Made by a program: the position numbers and the translations under genes
Notes under the pieces: model-generated
Database searches by the model: none
What the model was told of the DNA's origin: nothing
What the model saw: only the letters and a program-made list of their open reading frames with translations
NCBI GenBank assembly: GCA_024403615.1
Contig: JAKSRM010000009.1
Location: 1 to 64,000 of the forward strand
DNA from: Lachnospiraceae bacterium
GTDB lineage: Bacteria > Bacillota > Clostridia > Lachnospirales > Lachnospiraceae
Direction of reading: 5' to 3'
DNA: 64,000 nucleotides
Shown: positions 35,382-44,709 of the stretch, one piece after another
How the letters are laid out: each line of letters opens with the position of its first letter
How positions within the stretch are numbered: position 1 is the first letter of the stretch

Positions 35382-37631
35382 TTAAAAATTCAATAAATAT
35401 TTTTTTGTTGTCATGGTTCCTGTTTCATCAATAGAAACCGTAATTTCTCCCGTTGCTGCGGTACAGAATATTTCTGCATCCAGATTTCGTAGCCGTTGTA
35501 AGGTTTCTTTATTAGGGTGCCCATAAGAATTATTTACGCCAGCCGATATGATTGCTACTTTCGGTAAGGAACCAGAAAAAGCCTCCTGTAAAAAAGGTTC
35601 GGAAGAGGATGTTCTGCTGCCATGATGAGCAACTTTTAATAGACGAACGTTTTCTAGGTCCTCTTCTAACAGTCTCTGCTCTTCTTCCATTCCAATATCC
35701 CCTGTCAGCAAAGCGCGGAACTTGTTGTATTCCAGCAGAAATACCAAAGATTCTCCATTCGTATCTTTGGCCTTATAATTTTCCTCTGGATGTAGACAGG
35801 TTAGCCTAATGGCTCCATCACTTAAAACATCTCCTGCCTGCATGGTAATAACCGGAATATTTCGTGTCTGAGCCAGTTCCTTTAAATCTTTCATTTTTTC
35901 GTTTCCCGGAAGGTCCGCAACCACTAGGTTCTTTATCAGAATATGTCCTGCGCTGTCATCTTGTATCAAATCCATCACACCAGAAATATGATCCGTATCC
36001 GGATGGGTAATAATAGAATAATCGACAGTGGATACTCCTAAATATTTGATTGCGCTTTCCAGACGGTACTCCTTTAGATTGTTTACGGAAGTCGATCCTC
36101 CATCCATCAGGAAGTTCGTCCCCGATGGAGACTGAATCAAATAGCCTTCTCCCTGGCCTACATCAAAAAACGTCAGTTGTAATTTCTCAGATGGTTCTTT
36201 AAAAAGGAAAATGGAAAAAAGAACGATTCCCCACAGCAAAAGAAAAACGATTCTTTTTATCGTTACTTTCCGCTCTGTTTTTTCCTGCAGAAGTCTTTTC
36301 CCCTTCTTTGCTTTCTGTTTCATAAAAACCAGTCCGGAGACTAACAACAGATAAAACAAACCGACTTTCCACAGCGCCGGTTTCCCAGTAACGACGATAC
36401 TATAGGGAATCCAGTCAATGATTTTACATAAGATTTCTACAAAAGACAGAAGATATACTCCCATTCCAATGATAAAACGGCCTAAAACGATACTAAGAGA
36501 ACCCGCAATCCCGCATAGAATTCCACTGCCTAATACAAAACTCATTAAAGGAATGATTAACAGATTCAAAAACACGGAGTATAAGGGAATTTCGTAATAG
36601 ATACTGGTAATTATCGGCAAAGTTGCCAAAGAAACCGAAAGGCTGACAGAAAAAGCCTTTAACAGGCGACTTTCGGACGAGCAATAATCTACTAGGATTA
36701 TATTGATAACGCCCACTCCCAATATGGCACCAAAGGAAAGAAGAAAGGCTCCGTTAGTAAGAATCAAGGGATTTTCCGCAAGAATTAAAATCGCCGCGAA
36801 AGCCAAGGCGGAAAGTAAGTCAAATGTTTTTCCAAACAATTCTGCCAACATTCGAACTAAAAACATGATGGTTGCACGGATAGCGGATACGCTACCTCCA
36901 CTCATAACGCAAAAACCAACCATAACCAGGGAAGATATCAGACAGGAAAATTTGTAACTATGCCTTTTTCGCAAGATAGAAAAAACGCTCATCCCAATAA
37001 GAGAAATATGTAGGCCGGAAATTGCCAGAATATGAGCGATTCCATTGGTCTGATACAGTTCCTTTACATTTTGATCTAATCCAGACTTTTCTCCGGCAAC
37101 AATGGCAGAAAAAATACCTATGGGCTTATAAAAGCCGGTCATTACCGATTCAAAGGTATCCACAATACTTGTTTTCACTTCATAGAGCCATTGTTTGAGA
37201 TAATTCCAACCCTTTCCTGTTTTTTTCAGATCTTCTGGATTCTCTAGCTGAAACTTCCCGGAGATTCCCAAAGAATGGTAATAATTGTTTTCGTCGAAAT
37301 TCCCGGCATTCCGGGCCACATGAAATCCAGTGTACTTACCGTAGACTTTTACTCGTTCCCCGAGCTTTAGGTCTAGTTTTTCAAATATCCCATCCGCAAC
37401 CGTAAGAATGATTTTTCCATAGGTTTCTCCGCTATTCGAATTTTGTGCTCTTTTTAGATAAACATACTTGCTGTCCGTCTTACTTTCTATTTGGTCAATA
37501 ATTCCTGTCAGCACTACCTTTCGGTTTTCCTCTGGCATTTCATGAAGAAACCGAATCGTTCCTGTTTTTTGTAGACCAAAACAAAGCAATGCAAAAAGCA
37601 ATGCTGCGAAAAAAAGTTTTCTCTTTATCAT
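35382..37631 (-). CDS. comEC: ComEC/Rec2 DNA-uptake channel
   Basis: A polytopic membrane protein of 749 residues that forms the channel for single-stranded DNA in natural transformation. In order: an N-terminal helix, an OB-like DUF4131 domain (about 35-150), the Competence domain with many helices (about 165-480, NGIAHILAISGLHISLIG being the hallmark), and a C-terminal metallo-beta-lactamase domain with ITHPDTDHISG and KVAHHGS. Full length and intact. It lies between a GerMN lipoprotein and holA on one transcript, with comEA a few genes upstream. Confidence 0.96.
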   Translation of the reverse strand: MIKRKLFFAALLFALLCFGLQKTGTIRFLHEMPEENRKVVLTGIIDQIESKTDSKYVYLKRAQNSNSGETYGKIILTVADGIFEKLDLKLGERVKVYGKYTGFHVARNAGNFDENNYYHSLGISGKFQLENPEDLKKTGKGWNYLKQWLYEVKTSIVDTFESVMTGFYKPIGIFSAIVAGEKSGLDQNVKELYQTNGIAHILAISGLHISLIGMSVFSILRKRHSYKFSCLISSLVMVGFCVMSGGSVSAIRATIMFLVRMLAELFGKTFDLLSALAFAAILILAENPLILTNGAFLLSFGAILGVGVINIILVDYCSSESRLLKAFSVSLSVSLATLPIITSIYYEIPLYSVFLNLLIIPLMSFVLGSGILCGIAGSLSIVLGRFIIGMGVYLLSFVEILCKIIDWIPYSIVVTGKPALWKVGLFYLLLVSGLVFMKQKAKKGKRLLQEKTERKVTIKRIVFLLLWGIVLFSIFLFKEPSEKLQLTFFDVGQGEGYLIQSPSGTNFLMDGGSTSVNNLKEYRLESAIKYLGVSTVDYSIITHPDTDHISGVMDLIQDDSAGHILIKNLVVADLPGNEKMKDLKELAQTRNIPVITMQAGDVLSDGAIRLTCLHPEENYKAKDTNGESLVFLLEYNKFRALLTGDIGMEEEQRLLEEDLENVRLLKVAHHGSRTSSSEPFLQEAFSGSLPKVAIISAGVNNSYGHPNKETLQRLRNLDAEIFCTAATGEITVSIDETGTMTTKKYLLNF

Positions 37632-37642
37632 TTTTTAAGGGA

Positions 37643-38593
37643 TTATTTGTAAATCAGATCTGTCTTTCTTCTTAAAGGTTGAGAAAGGTCAAAGGTCTTA
37701 TGAAGCATAACATCCGATTCACTTTCCACCATGAACTGGACTGCATTAACATAAGGCAGCTGGCAAAGAGAATTTACAATGGAATATACCATCAGTTCAT
37801 CACTGACCGTTTGATTTTGTGATAAGAAACTGCTGCTAAAGTTTACATAGCAGATTTTATCCGAAGTCGTTATGCTGAGGACTTTTACATCCTTGCTCAT
37901 GGTTGCGTAGGCATCTTTGGTTTTCGGTCCTGCAATCAGCTGGCTGACAATATATTCCTCCATAGAAGAGCTGCTATTATCAATGGTAAAACCATAAACA
38001 ACAGGAACCAGGCTTTCCCCTGTTTCATTTGCAAAATAAATTGTCAGATCCGATTCCTGTTTCAACATGCCTTCATCATTCAAAAGAACATCTACGAATC
38101 TCTCCTTGGTCATCATACCAATCAGAGTACCGTTATTATCTGTCAGAGGTTCTCCGTCAATCGTAAAAGATACGCCTGTAATACCATTTACCTGGATCAG
38201 GGTCAATACAATCGATGCTCTCATAATGATTTCACGCACATTGGACATTTTAAGGTAGTCCGAACTGAAATCAATGGTTACTTCACCATCTTTAACAATC
38301 ATTCCATTCACTGTTACTCCCGAAGGTTTCACAGAATAATAAGAAGTTTCTTCCGGATCTACGTTAAACAATTTATCCAAAAGCAACTGAATTAAATCTA
38401 CCTGCTCAAAAGATGCAGAATCTTCAATCACCTGTTCTTTATATATGATGTCGTCTGCTTCCTTATTTGCGTAATAAACCATGAAGCGGTCTTCGTCCTC
38501 AACCGTTTTACCGCAGCCAGAAAAGCCCAGTACAGACACTGCACTGATTAGAAGAATCAATATGAAACTAAGAAATGTTTTAAATTTTTTCAT
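37643..38593 (-). CDS. GerMN-domain lipoprotein
   Basis: A 316-residue exported protein with a lipobox (LGFSGCGK, Cys about residue 27). Two GerMN domains are visible: the first around residues 75-185 (GVTVNGMIVKDGEVTIDFSSDYL ... GITGVSFTIDGEPL) and the second around 190-305 (VLSITTSDKICYVNFSSSFL ... VNAVQFMVESES). GerMN domains occur in the sporulation protein GerM and in actinobacterial LpqB, a partner of the MtrAB two-component system. It lies 8 bases after the sensor kinase and directly before comEC. A role as accessory to the kinase is inference. Confidence 0.9.
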   Translation of the reverse strand: MKKFKTFLSFILILLISAVSVLGFSGCGKTVEDEDRFMVYYANKEADDIIYKEQVIEDSASFEQVDLIQLLLDKLFNVDPEETSYYSVKPSGVTVNGMIVKDGEVTIDFSSDYLKMSNVREIIMRASIVLTLIQVNGITGVSFTIDGEPLTDNNGTLIGMMTKERFVDVLLNDEGMLKQESDLTIYFANETGESLVPVVYGFTIDNSSSSMEEYIVSQLIAGPKTKDAYATMSKDVKVLSITTSDKICYVNFSSSFLSQNQTVSDELMVYSIVNSLCQLPYVNAVQFMVESESDVMLHKTFDLSQPLRRKTDLIYK

Positions 38594-38600
38594 TCTGCTC

Positions 38601-40025
38601 TCAAGATATATGGGTTAAAGGAATCTGCATTATAAACGTACTTCCTACGTCTACTTCACTGTGTAATTTAATGTCTCCGTTATGGGCAACAACGATACTC
38701 TTCGTTATTGCAAGTCCCAGTCCGGTTCCGCCAGTAGCGCGATCTCTAGCCTTATCTACCCGGTAGAAACGGTCAAAGATATGCTCCACACTCTTCTCCG
38801 GAATGCCGAAACCGTTATCCTGTACTTTCACATAAAAATATGTTGCATCTGCGTTTAAGGATACATGAACCCAACCTTCGTTGTTATTGTACTTAATCGC
38901 ATTTACTACCAGATTGGAAATACACATAGAGAATTTGGTTTCATCAATTTCTGCTAGAATTGGACGGAAGCTTTCAAAAACCAATTCAATATTTTTCTGA
39001 GCTGCTAATGGACGAATCAGTTTTAACTGTGCCTCAATCAATTCATTAATATTGACCTGAGTAAAGTTCATCTCAAGACCAGTCCGATCCATCTTAACCA
39101 AGGTCAGCAGATCATTGATGATATTATTTTCTCTATCTAATTCTCCAACAATATCCCCTAAAAATTCCTGATAAAGTTCCTCCGGAACTCCTTCTTGTCC
39201 AACTAAGGACTCAGCAAGAACCTTCATCGAAGTAATTGGAGTTTTCAGTTCGTGGGAAACATTGGATACAAATTCCTGACGAGAATCTTCCAGCTGATTA
39301 ATACGATCCATCATGGTATTAAAAGAATTTGAAATCGTGATAATCTCACTACTACCTTTCAGATTAATCGCTTCGACCGTACCTCCACGTCCAATATGCT
39401 CAATGGTATCTTCAATCTTGCGGAACGGTTTTACCATCTTGTAAGCAGAGAAAATTGCTGCTGTTAAAAGCACAATAGTCAAGATAATAACAACTGCAGC
39501 AACAATAAGACGGATGGAATCCATTGCATCATAAATATCTGCTATCGAAGAGGTAGCAAACATAACGTATTCAACTTCACCATCGGAATTTTTAATAGAT
39601 TGGGTTAAAACCAGGCATTTATGTTGTTTATCCGTGTAGGCCTGGTTCGTACCGTTAAAACACCGGTTAACATCCGGAGAAATACAAAGTTTTCCTTTGT
39701 TAATCTGATAAGTATCGCTGACAATCGTAAAGTTTTCGTCAATAACTTGAATACGATTCAGGAAAACACCTGCAACATCTTCTGCTAATTTATCAAATTT
39801 ACGTTCGGAATCTAATGGGTTCTGATTGTCCTGAGCGAAGTAAGTAGAAAGTATAGAAAACTGAGCACTGACATTCCGCGTTCTGGTGGCAATAACAGTG
39901 TTCTCTGCAGCGTTCAGGCATACACCCTCCAAAATAAAGAGAGGGATAATGCCGGCAGCTAAAATGATGATAAATATTCTGAATCTCAGACTTCCGAAGA
40001 AATCTTGGCTACGCCTTAAAATAAT
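38601..40025 (-). CDS. Sensor histidine kinase, apparent non-AUG start
   Basis: A membrane sensor kinase: first helix (FRIFIIILAAGIIPLFILEGV), an outside sensor domain of about 130 residues (ending near YVMFATSSIADI), a second helix, HAMP, a HisKA domain with FVSNVSHELKTPITSMK, and HATPase_c motifs (NLVVNAIKYN, DNGFGIP, GTGLGLAI). The first canonical start in frame (TTG 39932) would remove the first membrane helix. The frame is open further upstream to a TAA just beyond 40025 and contains no ATG, GTG or TTG. An ATT at 40025 follows GGGGAG by six bases and would overlap the response-regulator stop, so I give that start. Alternatives are CTG in the same frame, or a frameshift. Function and operon membership are not in doubt. 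Confidence 0.85.
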   Translation of the reverse strand: MILRRSQDFFGSLRFRIFIIILAAGIIPLFILEGVCLNAAENTVIATRTRNVSAQFSILSTYFAQDNQNPLDSERKFDKLAEDVAGVFLNRIQVIDENFTIVSDTYQINKGKLCISPDVNRCFNGTNQAYTDKQHKCLVLTQSIKNSDGEVEYVMFATSSIADIYDAMDSIRLIVAAVVIILTIVLLTAAIFSAYKMVKPFRKIEDTIEHIGRGGTVEAINLKGSSEIITISNSFNTMMDRINQLEDSRQEFVSNVSHELKTPITSMKVLAESLVGQEGVPEELYQEFLGDIVGELDRENNIINDLLTLVKMDRTGLEMNFTQVNINELIEAQLKLIRPLAAQKNIELVFESFRPILAEIDETKFSMCISNLVVNAIKYNNNEGWVHVSLNADATYFYVKVQDNGFGIPEKSVEHIFDRFYRVDKARDRATGGTGLGLAITKSIVVAHNGDIKLHSEVDVGSTFIMQIPLTHIS

Positions 40026-40689
40026 ATCCCACTCCCCACTTAGTATTTACATATTTAGGCTCTTTCGGGTTATCCTCTATCTTTTCACGCAGCCTTCTTA
40101 CGTGTACATCAACTGTTCTTACATCACCTGGATACTCATAGCCCCATACGATACTGAGCAATTGTTCTCTGCTATAAACTTTATTTGGGTTGTTTACAAG
40201 AAGTTCTAACAAGTCAAATTCTTTTGCTGTAAGATTAACTTCTTTGTCCTGAATAAATACTCTTCTTGCGTCAAGATCCATGCGAAGTTCATTTTTAACA
40301 ATTTCGCCTGGAGCTTCTGCTACCGCACGTTTGCTTCTGCGGAACATTGCCTTAATTCTAGCTTTTACTTCAAGAATATTAAATGGCTTGGTAATATAGT
40401 CGTCGGCTCCATACTCGAGGCCAAGAATCTTATCCATATCTCCGCCCTTTGCAGTAAGCATGATAATCGGCATATTGGAGAATTCACGAATTGCCTTACA
40501 TACTTCAAAACCATCCATCTTTGGAAGCATGATATCCAGCAATACCACGTCGTATTCTGTTTTCTGTGCCATGGCAAGAGCTTCTTCGCCATCATATGCA
40601 CATTCCACATCCATACCATCCTGCTCTAAAGAGAACTTAATGCCTTTAACGATCAATTTTTCATCATCAACAACTAATACCTTGCTCAT
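40009..40689 (-). CDS. OmpR-family response regulator
   Basis: A 226-residue DNA-binding regulator. The receiver domain (1-120) has the acidic pocket VVDDE, phosphorylated Asp 52 in LLDIMLPKMDGF and Lys in YITKPF. The C-terminal winged helix (130-226) has the RTVDVHVRRLREKIE recognition helix and ends in TKWGVGYYFKA. It is similar in layout to WalR/PhoB. It is followed by its kinase, whose start probably overlaps its stop, then by the GerMN lipoprotein. It is 9 bases downstream of comEA. Confidence 0.96.
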   Translation of the reverse strand: MSKVLVVDDEKLIVKGIKFSLEQDGMDVECAYDGEEALAMAQKTEYDVVLLDIMLPKMDGFEVCKAIREFSNMPIIMLTAKGGDMDKILGLEYGADDYITKPFNILEVKARIKAMFRRSKRAVAEAPGEIVKNELRMDLDARRVFIQDKEVNLTAKEFDLLELLVNNPNKVYSREQLLSIVWGYEYPGDVRTVDVHVRRLREKIEDNPKEPKYVNTKWGVGYYFKA

Positions 40690-40698
40690 AAAAAACCT

Positions 40699-41268
40699 CT
40701 ACACCTTTATATAGTCTTTGATTTTCTCATAGGAGCTGTCTTTTATGCCTTCCACATTCGTTATTTCCTGAATATTGGAAAAGCCCCCATTGCTTTCCCT
40801 GTAAGAAATAATTGCCTCAGCTTTAATGTCTCCTATGCCCGGCAGCGTTTTTAACTCATCAACTTCTGCAGTGTTAATGTTGACCAAACCGTCTGTTGGC
40901 GTTTCGTAACCGTTTTTCATTTCCTCCAGTGATGGAATATAAATTTGTTCTCCATCTTTCACGGGCTCTGCCAGATTAATCGATTGACCAGCTGCCTCTT
41001 CGGTCAAACCTCCTGCCAGTTCTACTGCCTCATGTATTCTTGAACCTTCTTCAAGATAATACACCCCTGGAGTGGCTACGCTACCACAAACATGGACACA
41101 AACCAGTCTTTCCGTCATGCTTTCTGTCGTCTCTTCTTCAGACACTTCTTCCAGAACGACGTTTTCCTCTGGCCCCCTCTGTTTTTTCACTGCACAGCTG
41201 AAAACCACACCTGCCGCAACGAAACACACTGCAACTAATAATATTTTTATTACTTTTCTATTTTTCAT
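40699..41268 (-). CDS. comEA: ComEA-like DNA receptor (SLBB + helix-hairpin-helix)
   Basis: A 189-residue membrane-anchored DNA-binding protein that delivers outside DNA to ComEC. One N-terminal helix (about 8-26), an acidic linker, an SLBB domain (LVCVHVCGSVATPGVYYL ... INLAEPVKDGEQIYIPS), and a C-terminal pair of helix-hairpin-helix motifs (LVNINTAEVDELKTLPGIGDIKAEAIISYRE). It heads the transcript comEA-RR-kinase-GerMN-comEC-holA, with a good promoter upstream. Confidence 0.94.
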   Translation of the reverse strand: MKNRKVIKILLVAVCFVAAGVVFSCAVKKQRGPEENVVLEEVSEEETTESMTERLVCVHVCGSVATPGVYYLEEGSRIHEAVELAGGLTEEAAGQSINLAEPVKDGEQIYIPSLEEMKNGYETPTDGLVNINTAEVDELKTLPGIGDIKAEAIISYRESNGGFSNIQEITNVEGIKDSSYEKIKDYIKV

Positions 41269-41309
41269 GTTCTACTCCATCAAATGACGGAAAAGAACCT
41301 CTGACCGAT

Positions 41310-41338
41310 ATTTTACAAAATATTAACGCTTCTTGCAA
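41310..41338 (-). promoter_or_regulatory. Promoter of the comEA transcript
   Basis: Minus strand: -35 TTGCAA (41338-41333), 17-base spacer, -10 TAAAAT (41315-41310), about 45 bases upstream of the comEA ATG. Confidence 0.65.
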
Positions 41339-41372
41339 TATTTCTGTAATAATTTTGTTATTTTATTGAAAA

Positions 41373-42632
41373 TTATTTTTGGATTCCATTTACGGAAGAA
41401 AGACTATTGTTTACTTTCGTCTGAAAACTATCCAGTTTGGATGCAACATCTGCACCAGTCCAGATATCATTCAGCATAACTTTTAAGTCTTTCCAAAGAC
41501 TATCTGTTTCAATTAACTTTGGAAGGCTGGCAGAAATCTCATATTGCTTGTAGACAGATTTAAATCCTTTTCCGGTATTGGCACTGCGAAGGCAGCTCAT
41601 ATAACCAGTATTGCCGTAAACAGCATCTGCCTCATCATAGGTCATAAACTTCGCCAGATTCTCAGCGTCTTCCACATGTTCGGACATAGGATTCACGCAT
41701 ACGCACCAGGTATCGGATAAGCCTTTTGTGCCTAATGCATCCGTCAATTTTGGAAATTCCGCTACAACATATGGAGCGTTCAGCTCGTTCAGTAAGGACA
41801 AAGAACTGCAGTTTAACAATGCCATCTTACATCTACCAAATGCAAAACTGTTTTCTACCAAATCATAAGTTGTTGTTGAAAGATCTATTTTTAGATTGGA
41901 GCCTAATTCCTGATAACGGAAAGCGGCCTCAATAAGATTCTCATTATAAACGTCAAAGGACATACGGTCATCGCCATTATCTCCACCTAAATCAAGATAA
42001 TTTCCGATGAATAAATAATTATCCAGAAGGTTGGATACGTCAAAAAGCATAATCATATCCACATCCGAATCCGTATCTTTAATAAAAGAAGTTGACATTT
42101 CTTCAATTTCCTTAAAGGTCTTCGGCGCTTTTTCGACCATATCTGGATTATAAACAAAGAACGCAGTATTAAAGCATAATGGATAGCCTACCATCTTTCC
42201 ATCATACATAACACTGGATAAGGAATTTCGGGAATAATTCCTTAAAGAATATGTATCTGTATCCGCATTAACTTTCGCAGTACTTCCTAAAAAAGCCTGC
42301 TCCAGTTTCGTGGTTTCTGTAATATAAAGGTCCGGTGCTTCATCGCCGGTAATATTGAAACGGTTAATGTTATCAAAGAACGATACTGCCGAAACTTTTT
42401 TACATTCCACTCTTAGTCCTGCGGTCTTAAAATAGTCCGCCTTTACCTGCTCAGCAAAATCTTCCATGCTATCATCGTAATACCATAAAATCAGATCATG
42501 TCCTTCTACAATTTCTTTTTCCGTCGGTTCTGCATTTTTCGGACGAAAAGCAAACCCTATCAGCACAACTGCTGCTGATAGAATAAGCATGATAATGATT
42601 CGGATGATTATATTTCTGACTGATTTATTCAT
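41373..42632 (-). CDS. Membrane-anchored family-1 solute-binding protein (orphan)
   Basis: A 419-residue extracytoplasmic binding protein of the sugar-type family: ILWYYDDSMEDFAEQVKADYFKTAGLRVECKKV at the first lobe, APDLYITETTKLEQAFLGS, and the hinge MVGYPLCFNTAFFVYNPDMVEKAPKTFKEIEEM. It lacks a lipobox Cys; the N-terminal helix (about 7-28) probably anchors it. The ATG overlaps the topA stop (TAATG), with no clear ribosome site of its own, so translation looks coupled. A longer in-frame reading lies inside topA and is rejected. No permease or ATPase genes are nearby, so it may be a sensor accessory rather than a transporter part. Confidence 0.85.
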   Translation of the reverse strand: MNKSVRNIIIRIIIMLILSAAVVLIGFAFRPKNAEPTEKEIVEGHDLILWYYDDSMEDFAEQVKADYFKTAGLRVECKKVSAVSFFDNINRFNITGDEAPDLYITETTKLEQAFLGSTAKVNADTDTYSLRNYSRNSLSSVMYDGKMVGYPLCFNTAFFVYNPDMVEKAPKTFKEIEEMSTSFIKDTDSDVDMIMLFDVSNLLDNYLFIGNYLDLGGDNGDDRMSFDVYNENLIEAAFRYQELGSNLKIDLSTTTYDLVENSFAFGRCKMALLNCSSLSLLNELNAPYVVAEFPKLTDALGTKGLSDTWCVCVNPMSEHVEDAENLAKFMTYDEADAVYGNTGYMSCLRSANTGKGFKSVYKQYEISASLPKLIETDSLWKDLKVMLNDIWTGADVASKLDSFQTKVNNSLSSVNGIQK

Positions 42633-44626
42633 TACTGATTGATGATTTCTTCCATTGGTTCTTGTTTTCCGTCTGGAGCAGCTTCTCCCGGCTTGTTCCA
42701 GGACATATATTCGCACTCCGGATAGCCTTCGCAGCCGTAGTATCTTCTGCCTTTTTTCGTCTTACGTACTACCAAGTCTTTTCCGCAAAGAGGACATTTT
42801 ACTCCGGCTTTTTCAATAATGGACATGGTATTTCTGCATTCTGGGAATCCCGGACATGCAAGGAATTTACCATGAGGTCCAAACTTGATAACCATATGTC
42901 GTCCGCATTTATCGCAGATAACATCAGATTCTTCGTCTTTTACTTTGATTTTTGTCAGTTTGGAACGTGCTACATCAATGGAATCTTTTAATCCTGGATA
43001 AAACTCTCTCAGGATTTCTTTCCATTCCATTTCACCTTCTTCTATTTTATCCAGTTTTTCTTCTATTTTTGCAGTGAACTGGATATCCACAATATCCGGA
43101 AAAGCCGTAACCATAATGTCGTTAACGACTTTACCTAACTCTGTTACCAAAAGATTTTTCTTATCTTTCTTAACATAATGTCTTGCTAAAATCGTCGTAA
43201 TTGTTGGGGAGTAGGTACTTGGACGGCCGATTCCCTTTTCCTCCATTACTTTTACCAAGGATGCTTCTGTAAAATGTGCCGGTGGCTGTGTATAATGCTG
43301 AGATTCTTCATACCGAACGCTATCAATAACAGCATCTGGAGTCAAATTCGAAACAACATTGTTCTTTTCCTCTTTTTCATCATCAGCAGAGGTATAAACA
43401 CACATAAATCCGTCAAATAACTGCTTGGAAGCATTTGCTTTAAAGATATATTTATCTACGCCAAAGCTGATTGCCGTTACTTCGTATTTCGCATTGGTCA
43501 TACGGCTGGCAACAAATCGTTTCCAAATCAACTGGTATAAGCGGAAATTATCACGATCCAGTTTTGTCTTTAAGCTGTCTGGAGTTACCGTTACATTAGA
43601 TGGACGGATTGCTTCGTGAGCATCCTGAACTTTACTATTGGATTTTCCTGCTGCGCTGGTATGGCTTATATACTGAGCACCAAAGTTTTCATCAATATAA
43701 GCCTTTGCTGCTGCCACAGCTTCATCCGAAATACGAACGGAGTCCGTACGCAGATAAGTAATGTAACCACTTTCGTAAAGCTGCTGAGCAATACGCATAG
43801 TTTTCTGGGTGGAAAAGTTCAAAGCCTTCGAAGCTTCCTGCTGAAGGGTGGAAGTAACAAATGGAAGTGGAGCTTTCTTAATTCTTTCCGAATGTTTGAT
43901 GTCATCGATGGTCATTTCTTTTCCGGAAATATCACTTAAGATTTTGTCCAGTTCTTCTTTGTTATGGATATCGATTTTATTCTTTTTGTCTCCATAAAAT
44001 CTGGCAAGAATCGACTTTTTCTCACCATGAATGGAAACAGAAGCATCTAAAAGCCAAAATTCTTCTGGAATAAAAGCATCAATTTCCTCATCTCGGTCGC
44101 AGATCATACGAAGAGCAACGGACTGAACACGTCCTGCAGACAATCCTCTCTTTACTTTTTCCCATAAAATCGGGCTAATACCGTAACCAACCAGACGGTC
44201 CAGGGCTCTTCTTCCCTGCTGTGCATCTACCAGGTTCATATCAATGTCACGGGAATTCTTTAAAGAATTGGAAACTGCAGATTTTGTTATTTCATTAAAC
44301 GTAATTCTGGCTTTCTTCTTATCTTCCAGATTTAAAGCTGCTGCCAAATGCCAGCTAATAGCCTCTCCTTCTCGGTCAGGGTCAGTAGCCAGATATACTT
44401 TATTTGCTTCTTTTGCAAGGCGCTTCAACTCTGCAAGAGTTTCTCCCTTGCCACGAATGGTTATATATTTTGGTTCATAGTCGTTATTAACGTCTATACC
44501 TAATGTGCTTTTTGGTAAATCCCTGACATGGCCTTTCGAAGCGACTACCTCATAGTTGCTTCCCAAGTATTTTTTTACTGTTTTAACCTTCGCAGGAGAC
44601 TCTACGATTACCAGATTTTTTGCCAT
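42632..44626 (-). CDS. topA: DNA topoisomerase I
   Basis: A type IA topoisomerase of 664 residues that relaxes negative supercoils. TOPRIM start (NLVIVESPAKVKTVKKYLG, with the DPDREGEAISWH acidic triad), the active-site Tyr in SGYITYLRTDSVRIS, and VMEEKGIGRPSTYSPTI are visible. Two C-terminal zinc-finger units remain: CDKCGRHMVIKFGPHGKFLAC and CPLCGKDLVVRKTKKGRRYYGC. The order yifB-dprA-topA is widespread in Firmicutes. Its stop overlaps the start of the orphan binding protein. Confidence 0.96.
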   Translation of the reverse strand: MAKNLVIVESPAKVKTVKKYLGSNYEVVASKGHVRDLPKSTLGIDVNNDYEPKYITIRGKGETLAELKRLAKEANKVYLATDPDREGEAISWHLAAALNLEDKKKARITFNEITKSAVSNSLKNSRDIDMNLVDAQQGRRALDRLVGYGISPILWEKVKRGLSAGRVQSVALRMICDRDEEIDAFIPEEFWLLDASVSIHGEKKSILARFYGDKKNKIDIHNKEELDKILSDISGKEMTIDDIKHSERIKKAPLPFVTSTLQQEASKALNFSTQKTMRIAQQLYESGYITYLRTDSVRISDEAVAAAKAYIDENFGAQYISHTSAAGKSNSKVQDAHEAIRPSNVTVTPDSLKTKLDRDNFRLYQLIWKRFVASRMTNAKYEVTAISFGVDKYIFKANASKQLFDGFMCVYTSADDEKEEKNNVVSNLTPDAVIDSVRYEESQHYTQPPAHFTEASLVKVMEEKGIGRPSTYSPTITTILARHYVKKDKKNLLVTELGKVVNDIMVTAFPDIVDIQFTAKIEEKLDKIEEGEMEWKEILREFYPGLKDSIDVARSKLTKIKVKDEESDVICDKCGRHMVIKFGPHGKFLACPGFPECRNTMSIIEKAGVKCPLCGKDLVVRKTKKGRRYYGCEGYPECEYMSWNKPGEAAPDGKQEPMEEIINQ

Positions 44627-44709
44627 TTATTCTGTCCTCTCAAACAACTTAAGTCTTTCAAGAATAATTAAATAACATCATTGTGTCGATTCTGTCAACT
44701 TTATTTTTC

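Noticed and set aside
38601-39932. Kinase gene as a truncated pseudogene
   Set aside because: All kinase motifs are intact and the missing first helix is encoded in frame just upstream, so a non-standard start explains it better than decay.
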